Shown piece by piece: positions 34,465 to 42,763 of a stretch of 64,000 bases of DNA (the stretch's first letter is position 1; every line of letters begins with the position of its first letter). Location of the stretch: the NCBI RefSeq assembly GCF_003347605.1, contig NZ_QDFZ01000015.1, positions 79,391 through 143,390 on the forward strand, in the 5' to 3' direction. Made by a program: the position numbers and the translations under genes. The stretch comes from Chryseobacterium sp. KLBC 52. Its GTDB lineage: Bacteria; Bacteroidota; Bacteroidia; Flavobacteriales; Weeksellaceae. The notes under the pieces are model-generated. The model had not been told where the DNA came from. It saw only the letters and a list, made by a program, of their open reading frames with translations, and did no database searches.

Positions 34465-35603
34465 TAGCAAACAGTTAATAAAGCACAAGAATAAGCGAAT
34501 CTTCCACTTTCAGGAACACAAAGAAGTACTTTTTCTCCTTTTTTCAATGTTCCGGAGTTCATCAGTTCTTCAAGGGCAATAAATATCGATCCCGCACCGA
34601 TGTTTCCAACCTCAGAAAGGTTATAGAACCATTTTTCTGCAGGGAAATCCATTCCTTTTTTAGCAAATTCTTCTTTCAATCCATCTTTAAAGTATCCTGA
34701 AGAGATATGAGCCAATACGTGGTCAATTTTTTCCGGATCAAGATTATGTTTATCAAAAGATGATCTTAAACTTTCTGCTCCTTTTACAAGGATATATTTA
34801 TCAAGGATTTTAGTGTCCTGTTTGATGGCAAAAATAGATTGTTTCAGCCATTCATCAGAAGGGTAGTCGGCCCATGATTTCAGGGTTCCGTCTTCCAGCT
34901 TATCACATCCGGCATACATACATGCTTCAATTTCGTGAGCATAAGAGTAGAAATCAATGAATTCTACTTTTAAGGAAGTACTGTTTTCTCTTGGTTTATT
35001 TTCCAAAAGGAAAGCTCCGGCTCCATCAGAAAGCATCCATCTCAGGAATTCTCTTTTGAAAGCAATGATAGGTCTTTCCTCCAGCAATTTTAAATTTTCT
35101 GCTTCATGGTTGAATTTGTCAGCAGTCATCCATGCAGACATTCTTTCAGAACCTGCACATACTGCGTTGTCCTGTACACCGGCTTTTACAGAAAGGAATC
35201 CATAGTTTAACGCATTCATTCCTGAGTTACAAAGACCTGTTGAAGTATTAATTTCAATAGATTTTCCTATGTTCAGCTCACCATGTACCATAGAAGCATG
35301 AGAAGGCTGGATCTGATCCGGTGAAGTAGTTCCTACCGATAGTAATTTCATATCTTCCTTTTTGAAATTTTCGTCAAAAAGTCCTTCGATGGCTTTGGCA
35401 GTAAGCTGCGCATTAGAGTGGGTAGGATTTCCTTCTTTGTCTAAGGCGTAGTATCTTGTCGTGATTTTATTATTTCTTAGGATAAGTGATTTTGCTTTAG
35501 ATGGCGCATCATTGATAAGCCCAAGATAAGTCTCCATTTCATCATTCGCTACCGGCTCATTGGGTAAGTATTTTGATGCTTTTGTTATAAATACGTCGTA
35601 CAT
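34464..35603 (-). CDS. darB: DarB-type ketosynthase (KAS III-like) for dialkylresorcinol formation
   Basis: 379 residues of the FabH/chalcone-synthase-like superfamily. The nucleophile is C125 in STGLCNSGMNA. A later HVLAHISSGYF carries the His and YNLSEVGNIGAGS the Asn of the KAS III triad. Work on dialkylresorcinol and flexirubin synthesis in other bacteria assigns DarB to the condensation and cyclisation of two acyl units into a cyclohexanedione carboxylate. Its partner DarA is encoded directly upstream, one base away. Together they are the clearest marker that this is a flexirubin-type locus. The symbol rests on sequence pattern and gene order. Confidence 0.88.
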   Translation of the reverse strand: MYDVFITKASKYLPNEPVANDEMETYLGLINDAPSKAKSLILRNNKITTRYYALDKEGNPTHSNAQLTAKAIEGLFDENFKKEDMKLLSVGTTSPDQIQPSHASMVHGELNIGKSIEINTSTGLCNSGMNALNYGFLSVKAGVQDNAVCAGSERMSAWMTADKFNHEAENLKLLEERPIIAFKREFLRWMLSDGAGAFLLENKPRENSTSLKVEFIDFYSYAHEIEACMYAGCDKLEDGTLKSWADYPSDEWLKQSIFAIKQDTKILDKYILVKGAESLRSSFDKHNLDPEKIDHVLAHISSGYFKDGLKEEFAKKGMDFPAEKWFYNLSEVGNIGAGSIFIALEELMNSGTLKKGEKVLLCVPESGRFAYSCALLTVC

Positions 35604-35604
35604 T

Positions 35605-36519
35605 CTATTTTAAATTAATTCCTTGTAAATATCTTTTTTGTTTTTGTCTTTTAAACCAAAATATAGGGGTTGTAAGCAGGTGTAAAACCAAAACGACAGG
35701 TGAGATAATCCATATCGCTGCCATCAAATATACCTTAAAGAATTTTATCAGCAATGGACGTTTCTCTTTTTTCTTGATAATCAGGTTAGACCATACTGTA
35801 AAAATTTTGTTTCCTACCTTTTCTACACGCACTAAAAACGCACGGATTTCAATCGCTCCGTTTTTCACAAGATCTGGTTGTAAACTGTTAAGGTCATTAT
35901 TATTAAAATGTCTTTCAATAATCTCGCCATACTTTACAGAACCTGTGATTTCTTCATCGGAAACTCCTGCCGCAGGAAGCATTCCTGATTTTTCTTTCTG
36001 ACCTGTGGTAAGCCATCGGAGAATTGTTAATACGCTGGTATAATTGTCGTGTCTGTCTACCAAAGCAATATTTCCTACCAGTTTAGCCTGTAAATCTCTT
36101 AAGTAAACCTTTAATTTTTCCTGGGAAAGCATCCACATATTTCTGGTCCCTGAGATCGTTACTACAGGAGTATCTTTAAGGATTGGTTTTGCATAATCAC
36201 TCTTTAAAAAAGAAATAATAGGAATGGATGGTGTGAGATACCATACCTGATACCCGAATAGGATAAGGTCGTACTTTTTGTTCAGAATTTCTTCTGAAGG
36301 AGGAAGGATTTCTTTTGGAATCTGCAGATAAGATTCAGGAAAAGTGTTGAAAAAGACATCGCCCGGCCAGGGAAAAGGAAAATCTTCCTTTAGCTGAATG
36401 TTGTAATACGTAACATCATAAGCCTCCTTTTTAGCTTCAAAAGGTTGGGCTATATTTCTCACGATATCTTCGAGTTGTCCGGTTTGTGAATAATATATGA
36501 CAAGTATATTTTTCTTCAT
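35605..36519 (-). CDS. darA: DarA-type dialkylresorcinol-forming enzyme (flavodoxin-like)
   Basis: 304 residues. The N-terminus, ILVIYYSQTGQLEDIVRNIA (5-24), is a flavodoxin-type FMN-binding loop (SQTGQ). Residues 95-215 continue the fold, and the last 50 residues contain a membrane helix (near 265-285) followed by a basic tail. DarA enzymes aromatise the DarB product to a resorcinol. The membrane-anchored C-terminus suits a lipophilic substrate. Gene order darA-darB with 1-bp spacing matches known loci. Confidence 0.85.
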   Translation of the reverse strand: MKKNILVIYYSQTGQLEDIVRNIAQPFEAKKEAYDVTYYNIQLKEDFPFPWPGDVFFNTFPESYLQIPKEILPPSEEILNKKYDLILFGYQVWYLTPSIPIISFLKSDYAKPILKDTPVVTISGTRNMWMLSQEKLKVYLRDLQAKLVGNIALVDRHDNYTSVLTILRWLTTGQKEKSGMLPAAGVSDEEITGSVKYGEIIERHFNNNDLNSLQPDLVKNGAIEIRAFLVRVEKVGNKIFTVWSNLIIKKKEKRPLLIKFFKVYLMAAIWIISPVVLVLHLLTTPIFWFKRQKQKRYLQGINLK

Positions 36520-36561
36520 TAGTTTTCTTTAGCGTTTACAAAAATATGTTTTTCATATTTA

Positions 36562-39500
36562 TTATTTGATTTTAAATACTTTTAATGATTCAGAACTAAA
36601 TTTTAGTGTATAATGATCACCTTCAAAAGAATCACTTTTTGTATTTACAAAAATAATGGTCTCTGGCAGCTCCTGAATATCATTCCATGTAAAACGATCA
36701 TGGGAGATCAGGAGTACATCAATTTTTTTGCTTACCTCAGAAAGGTCTTTTATATAATGGATCTTTCTTCTTTTTACAAGATAACTGTGTGCTGCTGTTG
36801 CTCTTTTTTCATCATTCTGAATCAGAGAAAAAACTCTTCGGCTGGCCTGGTATAAAGTTAATAATGCATCCTTCTGCCCGAAATCATCAGCCAAATGAAG
36901 AATATGGGCGTCATTTGAAATATGCTTGTTCAGTTCGAAATATACAGATTTATGAGCATTAAAATCTTCTTTTACTTCCTGTACTACTTCACTGTCTTTG
37001 TAAAGATAGCTCAGGAAGAGTTTCTTTTTAAAATAATTCTCATCCTCAATCTCTTCACGCAGTCTGGCAAATTCTTCTCTGAAATAGGCATTGATCTTCT
37101 TAGTTCTCTCAGAATAGTTTTTACCAAAGCTCATATCATCTTTGCTGATTCTGTTGCCCACTTTTACGGTAATGCTTCCGTCATAGATAATGAAGTCTCC
37201 TTTCGGTAATACTTCAGAGTTTCCGTGGATGTAAAGCGGAAGAATATCCAATCCGAATTGTTCCGCAAGATAAAACGCTCCTTTATGAAACCTTTTCACA
37301 TCATTGGTATAGGAACGTTCTGCTTCCGGGAAAACAACCAGAGAATATCCTTGTTCTACTTTTTCTTTCAGCTTGTTCATTCCATTCTCAATTCCTTGAG
37401 AAACAGGATAAAAGCCCAGCGCTCTTACCAGTTTTCCAAAAACAGGAGACTCGTATACCCAGTCATTCACAAGATAAATAATTTTGTGCGTAGCCATTGC
37501 GATAGCCAGCGTATCCAGAAAAGAGGTATGATTGGCAATGATAACTGCAGGTCTGCTGAAATCTTCAGATGTATTTTTAATGACCTTCTTCTTTACAAAT
37601 GGATTAGAATAAAGAACAGAAGTTAAAAATTGAGCTAAAATAAGTTTAATAATATTCAGTGTTTTCCCTTGAGAATTTTTAACAAAGAAACTTCCAAATG
37701 CTGAAAAAATAAGTCCTCCAAGTCCGTAATATAGAAATGATAGTACTGAAATCAGGAATAGTCTGAATGTGATGGGAGAAAGTCCTTTTTTTGCCCGGTT
37801 GGTAATGAATAATCTGAACCAGAACGGATACAGAGTAGAGGTAATGATAATCACGGAGAACATTCCTATCAGGGCCACTAACGCTAAAGAATGTAGTGCC
37901 GGATGTTTGGCAAAAATCAAAGATCCAATGGAAAGAATCGTCGTGAAAACGGCAAGAATAATAGAAATTCTATAGGTGGGTAATTCATTCTTTCCAGTAG
38001 TATGTTCTTTTTGCATAGCCTGAGTCAGGAAAATACTGAAGTCGTCTCCGACTCCAAATACCAGCGTACACACTACAGTACTGAAAATATTTAATTCCAA
38101 TCCTAAGAAATAGAGAATTCCGGCGGTCACCACTCCCGTTAAAACAATGGGAAACATCGTAAGAACGGTCAGTTCAAAATTCCTGAAGAAAACAATGATC
38201 GTTAAAATGATCGCAAGAAGAGAATAATTGATCAATGTACTGAAATCTCTTTTCAGCAAACCAAGAAAATTCTCATTCATCTGTTGGCGGTCAATGGCTA
38301 TGGCATCATGCTTCTTCTCAATATCCTTGATGAAAGTATCCCGTTTTTTTTCGTCTACTTTTACTACATTGGAAACCGTGTAGAACCCATTTTCGTTGCT
38401 CATGAATTCTGATATCTGAAGCGCTTTTACCTTTTGATAATCTTTCAGGCTCAATGTAGAATAATTTTTATGCAAAACTTCATTGAAGCCATCAAAAGCG
38501 GAACTGTTGAAACCGAATTTATTCCCGTTGCTGACCAGCTCGGAAATGGTCTGACTCTTCTTCTGGTCATTCCAGAATTGATTCCATTCTTCAATTTTTT
38601 TCTGTTGGTCTTTTTCTGAAAGCACCACACTTCCGATAGAGTTATAGCTTAAAATCTTGCCCTCTTTTTTCTCTTTTTCAAGGAAGCTGCTCAGTTCAGA
38701 ATTTCTGCTTAAAGCCTGTTCTTCAGAATTCCCATAAGAGATCGTGTAGATTGATTTTGAAGTAATATCTGAAAGTTTCTGAAGTTTTGCTTCACTGATT
38801 TTTAATTCTTTTGGAATATAATTCAGATCGCCAATATCTTCATTGAAACCTACATGTCTGAAACCAAAAAGGCAGGCAAGAATAATGACAGAGCATCCTA
38901 TAATCAGCGGTTTGTTTTTTTCGTAAGGGTAAGATCCTATCTTGTCAATAAAGTTGGTGTTGAGGTGCTCTCCTTTTTCTTTTGGCTTGTAAAGCTGAGG
39001 AACAATAATTAAAGCTGAAACTGAAGAAAGAATCACTGTAATCGCAGCGAAAAGTCCCAGGTCCTTTAAAGCTTCAGAACGAACAAAAACCAGACATAGG
39101 AATGAAACGGCTGTCGTTGCACTGCTTAATATAATAGGCTTCGTAATTTCTTTGTAGAGCTCTTCAATATTATTGTTGTGCTTATAATGGGTAAGAATAT
39201 GCAGGGCATAATCGATGGTAATCCCAATCAGAATAGCTCCCACACTGAGGGAAATTGCCGAAATCTTATCTTTAATAAAATAAAGAACCAATAAGGCAAG
39301 CAATACAGAAAATACTGTTGGTAAAAATACAATGATAGGAGTAAAGACATTTCTGAAATAATAGATCAGTAGAACCAAAAGAACCGTCATGGAAATGATT
39401 ACTGTGTTCTGGATATCTTTTTTGATCTGCTTTGCATTGGCCACCGCAATCACCGGAGAACCGAAATAACTTATTTCTGTTTTGCCTTTGAACTGCTTGT

Positions 39501-40215
39501 TGATTCCGTCTTTGATTGCATTAAGCTGATCTACAAATGCCTCATTAGCTTTCGTGTCGTTACTTTTATTTTTAGGATCAATGAAAAGTAAGAGGTTTTT
39601 TCCGTCTTTGGTAACAATATAGCTGTCTTCAAGTTTGAAGTCTTTGCTGATGTTTAAAGCATTTAATTTTTTGATCCCCAGAAAAGTAAGTCCCAGAGGA
39701 TCTTTTTTTATAAACTCTTTGGTGACAAGGCTTGTGGGAGAAACCAATGATATATAGTTATTCTCTACCTGTGTGGCAATGCTGTCTTTCTGAAGTTTCC
39801 GGTCTATGTCCTTATAGTCATTCTCATTAAGAAATAAAGGTAAATTCTGATTGACAAAATCAAAGGTCTCGGAGATTTCATTATCATTCACTTTTCCCTG
39901 AACAGAACCGATGTATTTCTGTAAAGGCTCAATTTTTTTCAGAAAAGTATCTGCCGTTTCAGAAAGCTGGAAGCTGTCTTCGCTGGATTTGTTCTCAATA
40001 ATAACAATAATCTTATCCGAAAAATTAAGCTGTTTAAGAACCTTTGCGGTAAGATCCGACTTTTCATTTTTAGGGATAATCTGATTGATGTCTTCCTCAA
40101 AATTGATCTTTGACGCAAAGAAAATGCATAAAACGGCAATTCCCAGAGCTGCAAATACAGACAGGATTTTATTTTTGGAAATCAGATAATATAAAAATAT
40201 AAAAAAGCGATGCAT
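36562..40215 (-). CDS. MMPL/RND transporter fused to an acyltransferase and a degenerate methyltransferase domain
   Basis: 1,217 residues in three parts. Residues 1-840 are an MMPL-type RND exporter with two sets of about six membrane helices around periplasmic domains. Residues about 855-1085 are a PlsC-like acyltransferase with ANHTSFLD (H and D four residues apart, near 885) and FPEAERSYT. The last 125 residues look like a shrunken SAM methyltransferase core: HILHLADDFGQKDALLTLYQ and VLLISHDRF, without a clear glycine-rich SAM loop. Such trifunctional proteins are typical of flexirubin loci in flavobacteria. It should extract, and perhaps acylate, the pigment. First gene of the operon with darA and darB. 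Confidence 0.88.
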   Translation of the reverse strand: MHRFFIFLYYLISKNKILSVFAALGIAVLCIFFASKINFEEDINQIIPKNEKSDLTAKVLKQLNFSDKIIVIIENKSSEDSFQLSETADTFLKKIEPLQKYIGSVQGKVNDNEISETFDFVNQNLPLFLNENDYKDIDRKLQKDSIATQVENNYISLVSPTSLVTKEFIKKDPLGLTFLGIKKLNALNISKDFKLEDSYIVTKDGKNLLLFIDPKNKSNDTKANEAFVDQLNAIKDGINKQFKGKTEISYFGSPVIAVANAKQIKKDIQNTVIISMTVLLVLLIYYFRNVFTPIIVFLPTVFSVLLALLVLYFIKDKISAISLSVGAILIGITIDYALHILTHYKHNNNIEELYKEITKPIILSSATTAVSFLCLVFVRSEALKDLGLFAAITVILSSVSALIIVPQLYKPKEKGEHLNTNFIDKIGSYPYEKNKPLIIGCSVIILACLFGFRHVGFNEDIGDLNYIPKELKISEAKLQKLSDITSKSIYTISYGNSEEQALSRNSELSSFLEKEKKEGKILSYNSIGSVVLSEKDQQKKIEEWNQFWNDQKKSQTISELVSNGNKFGFNSSAFDGFNEVLHKNYSTLSLKDYQKVKALQISEFMSNENGFYTVSNVVKVDEKKRDTFIKDIEKKHDAIAIDRQQMNENFLGLLKRDFSTLINYSLLAIILTIIVFFRNFELTVLTMFPIVLTGVVTAGILYFLGLELNIFSTVVCTLVFGVGDDFSIFLTQAMQKEHTTGKNELPTYRISIILAVFTTILSIGSLIFAKHPALHSLALVALIGMFSVIIITSTLYPFWFRLFITNRAKKGLSPITFRLFLISVLSFLYYGLGGLIFSAFGSFFVKNSQGKTLNIIKLILAQFLTSVLYSNPFVKKKVIKNTSEDFSRPAVIIANHTSFLDTLAIAMATHKIIYLVNDWVYESPVFGKLVRALGFYPVSQGIENGMNKLKEKVEQGYSLVVFPEAERSYTNDVKRFHKGAFYLAEQFGLDILPLYIHGNSEVLPKGDFIIYDGSITVKVGNRISKDDMSFGKNYSERTKKINAYFREEFARLREEIEDENYFKKKLFLSYLYKDSEVVQEVKEDFNAHKSVYFELNKHISNDAHILHLADDFGQKDALLTLYQASRRVFSLIQNDEKRATAAHSYLVKRRKIHYIKDLSEVSKKIDVLLISHDRFTWNDIQELPETIIFVNTKSDSFEGDHYTLKFSSESLKVFKIK

Positions 40216-40234
40216 TGCATTTAAATCAAGTCTG

Positions 40235-40265
40235 CAAATTTAATTTTTTAAGCATTAGTTCAAAA
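40235..40265 (-). promoter_or_regulatory. Promoter of the MMPL-darA-darB operon
   Basis: On the minus strand TTTTG (40261-40265) and TAAATTTG (40235-40242) are 18 bases apart, a good match to the Bacteroidota TTTG/TAnnTTTG promoter. TAAATTTGCAGACTT is identical to the ileS promoter region. Confidence 0.7.
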
Positions 40266-40328
40266 TAGTTAACGAGAAGTTTTCACTGAAAATCAATAAA
40301 ATATTCTAGGAAGAATGAAAAAATATTC

Positions 40329-40336
40329 TACTTTTG
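40329..40336 (+). promoter_or_regulatory. -7 element upstream of the 40409 gene
   Basis: TACTTTTG fits TAnnTTTG, about 72 bases ahead of the ATG. A -33 element is not obvious in the AT-rich flank. Confidence 0.5.
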
Positions 40337-40408
40337 CAAAAGTTCCCTTTTGAAAAAATGTATTTTAAACCACCATTATTATTAAAAAAATAAGAATCTG
40401 TTTTAGAT

Positions 40409-41416
40409 ATGTTGAAAAGAAATGATGAAAAAATAAACGGATTTCTATTTGTAATAGTACTTCCGCTTCTGTTGTTTGCCATGTCTTATTATGGATTTGA
40501 ATCTTCATATACAAGACTGAAAACATCAGCCACAACCCCTGATTTTTTATTTTCCTCCGTATATGCTTACAGAGTGATTCCCAATTATCTGAGTGTACAG
40601 ATGACAGATCTGATGTATAGTCTGATTAATGGACCTCTTTCTTTCTTCAAAGATTTTTTGTCCAAAAATGGAACCCCTTTTTATCACGGGCTTTTCCTGA
40701 TGAACAGCGTGTTCTTTGTTTTGTGTTCTTTGATTTTGAATGCTATTTTCCGGATGAAATCAACAGGACTTCTTCTGAATCTTAATGCAAGGAGAATTAT
40801 TCATCTCCTCTCTGTGTTTTTTATTGTGATCACACAGTATGCGCCTACAAACTGTGATACCATTGCATTATTCTGTTATCTGGCAGGTGTATTTTTGACC
40901 CTGAAATATTTAGATACCCAAAAAAATATTTTCTTTTTCATTCTCATTGGTCTTATTGGAGTCTCTACTTTGGTAAGAGAAACGGCGTGTTTGAATATTG
41001 CGTTTTTTGCAGCAGTATTTTTCAATATAGATGAGTTGAAAAAAGGAAATTATCAGGTAATCTGGAAAATTATACCATTGGTTGTTGCTTTTCTGATTCC
41101 TTATCTGGGATTGAGAGCTCTGCTGGTTCAGGATGAAACCACGTTTGTGGAAGGGTTTTATATTAACAGGAACTTTTCCAGCCCCTTCAACCTTGCAGGG
41201 CTGGTCTTTGCCTTAATTGTGATTTATTTTATATATGGTCTTTGTACTGAAGAAGAAAACAGAAGTGTTTTTGGAAAGTATTTTTTCTTTTCCATTCCCT
41301 ATCTTCTTATGATTACTTTAGTGGGGCTTTTCTGGGAAGTGAGGCTATTCCTGCCTTTAATTCTGACCGGAATAATCACAGCATATCATCAGTTTAAAAA
41401 AACATCAGAGAGTTAG
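40409..41416 (+). CDS. Polytopic membrane protein of unknown function
   Basis: 335 residues with about eight predicted membrane helices, for example FLFVIVLPLLLFAMSYYGF (13-31), and others near 85-110, 135-160, 170-200, 220-240, 255-275 and 290-325. The acidic and Arg-bearing loops after the first helix resemble polyprenyl-phosphate-sugar-dependent glycosyltransferases (GT-C), but no motif settles it. It is followed at 1 bp by an EpsG-like gene, so the two probably act together in polysaccharide or lipid-glycan assembly. Confidence 0.72.
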   Translation: MLKRNDEKINGFLFVIVLPLLLFAMSYYGFESSYTRLKTSATTPDFLFSSVYAYRVIPNYLSVQMTDLMYSLINGPLSFFKDFLSKNGTPFYHGLFLMNSVFFVLCSLILNAIFRMKSTGLLLNLNARRIIHLLSVFFIVITQYAPTNCDTIALFCYLAGVFLTLKYLDTQKNIFFFILIGLIGVSTLVRETACLNIAFFAAVFFNIDELKKGNYQVIWKIIPLVVAFLIPYLGLRALLVQDETTFVEGFYINRNFSSPFNLAGLVFALIVIYFIYGLCTEEENRSVFGKYFFFSIPYLLMITLVGLFWEVRLFLPLILTGIITAYHQFKKTSES

Positions 41417-41417
41417 C

Positions 41418-42557
41418 ATGAGTTTACTACATCCATATTATATAATTGCAATCGTCTATATGCTGTTCTTCAGTGTTCAGGAAGTATATGGGAAGAAGGT
41501 TGATAAAAAGTGGTTCTGGTTTCTCGCTGTTTATTTTATTATTATTGTTGGTCTTAGAGATAATGTAGGTCCGGATTACGGAAGTTATAAAGGGATTTAT
41601 ATTTACTCAGATACCAAGAGCTACTACAGTATCTTTATGAAGATGCTCCATATGGAAGGAACAGAAACGCTGGATGTGGAATGGCTGTATACCCTGATTA
41701 ATAAAGTTCTTCTCAATTTTTTTGATGCCCCTTTTTATATGCTAACGCTGGTTATTGCTATTTTTGCAATGATCTTTAAAGTAGAATATACCGAAGACAA
41801 TACTTTTTATCCATTTACCTTTACCCTTTTTATGTTTATTCCCAACTTCTTTATCGGGGAAAGCGGGCAGATCAGACAAAACCTGGGAACTTTTATCGCT
41901 TATTTTGCAATACGGTATATTAAGGAAAGAAAGCTCTGGCATTATCTTTTTTTTATATTCATAGGATCGGGTATACACAGTGTTTGTTATTTATTCCTGC
42001 CGATGTACTGGCTGGCCCGGGTTCCGTTGAATAAAACCATGATGCTGATTATGATTGTAGGTTCTGTCTTTTTATCTCCGTTTGAAATCTATAGAAGTTT
42101 TGGAGGTTTTCTGGATGGTATGGCTTCTAACAGTACCCTTGTAGAAGGATTCAACGGATATATGGATGAAACCGTGCAGCGACTTAACGGGGGAATTGGA
42201 ATCCCGGAGGTCATGATGGCTATTCTTACTTTTTTCCTTTTTGTTTTTGATAACAAGATGAAAGAACACTATCCTTACTATGAATATCACAGAAATTATG
42301 CCGTAATCGGCATATGTCTCTATTTTATTTTTAGAAATAACCCTATCTTCTCATCCAGACTTGCAGGAGCATTTATTGGGTTCTCCTATATCATTATTCC
42401 AAATGCGATGTATGCTGTTTCCGGAAGGGTTAAAAATATGATCTACGCATTTATCATCGCACTTGTCGTCTTCAATTTTGTTATCTTCTCTATGTTTAAT
42501 AATATTACGGCCGGACGATTTTCCATTGACCGTTATCAAAACCATATTCTTCCATAG
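41418..42557 (+). CDS. EpsG family membrane protein (putative polysaccharide polymerase)
   Basis: 379 residues, about 10 membrane helices. The start region with VGLRDNVGPDYGSYKGIY (near 47-64) matches the EpsG family (RxxxGxDYxxY pattern), whose members are thought to polymerise exopolysaccharide repeat units in the manner of Wzy. GESGQIRQNLG near 147-157 is a second conserved loop. With the glycosyltransferase, Wza- and Wzc-like genes at 50-56 kb it suggests a polysaccharide export system. Confidence 0.83.
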   Translation: MSLLHPYYIIAIVYMLFFSVQEVYGKKVDKKWFWFLAVYFIIIVGLRDNVGPDYGSYKGIYIYSDTKSYYSIFMKMLHMEGTETLDVEWLYTLINKVLLNFFDAPFYMLTLVIAIFAMIFKVEYTEDNTFYPFTFTLFMFIPNFFIGESGQIRQNLGTFIAYFAIRYIKERKLWHYLFFIFIGSGIHSVCYLFLPMYWLARVPLNKTMMLIMIVGSVFLSPFEIYRSFGGFLDGMASNSTLVEGFNGYMDETVQRLNGGIGIPEVMMAILTFFLFVFDNKMKEHYPYYEYHRNYAVIGICLYFIFRNNPIFSSRLAGAFIGFSYIIIPNAMYAVSGRVKNMIYAFIIALVVFNFVIFSMFNNITAGRFSIDRYQNHILP

Positions 42558-42577
42558 GATTTTGAAAATTAAAATAT

Positions 42578-42604
42578 AAAGACAGCGTAAGGCTGTCTTT
42601 TTTT
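42578..42604 (+). terminator. Terminator after the EpsG-like gene
   Basis: AAAGACAGC (42578-42586) pairs with GCTGTCTTT (42592-42600) around a 5-base loop, followed by TTTTTT, about 20 bases after the stop. Confidence 0.85.
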
Positions 42605-42763
42605 TATAAACAAGGTTTATTGTTATTTACTTTGTTTATTGGGTTTTCCTTTATTTTATTAATAACATAATTAAAATATGATGTATTTATTTATATAATA
42701 AATCACTTTTTATTGAAGTGGGCTCAAAAATTGCATTCGCTAATCACACTAAAACCCTAAGGT

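Noticed and set aside
37225..37626. 133-codon plus-strand frame inside the MMPL fusion gene
   Set aside because: It is antisense to a long, well-supported coding region and looks like a shadow translation.
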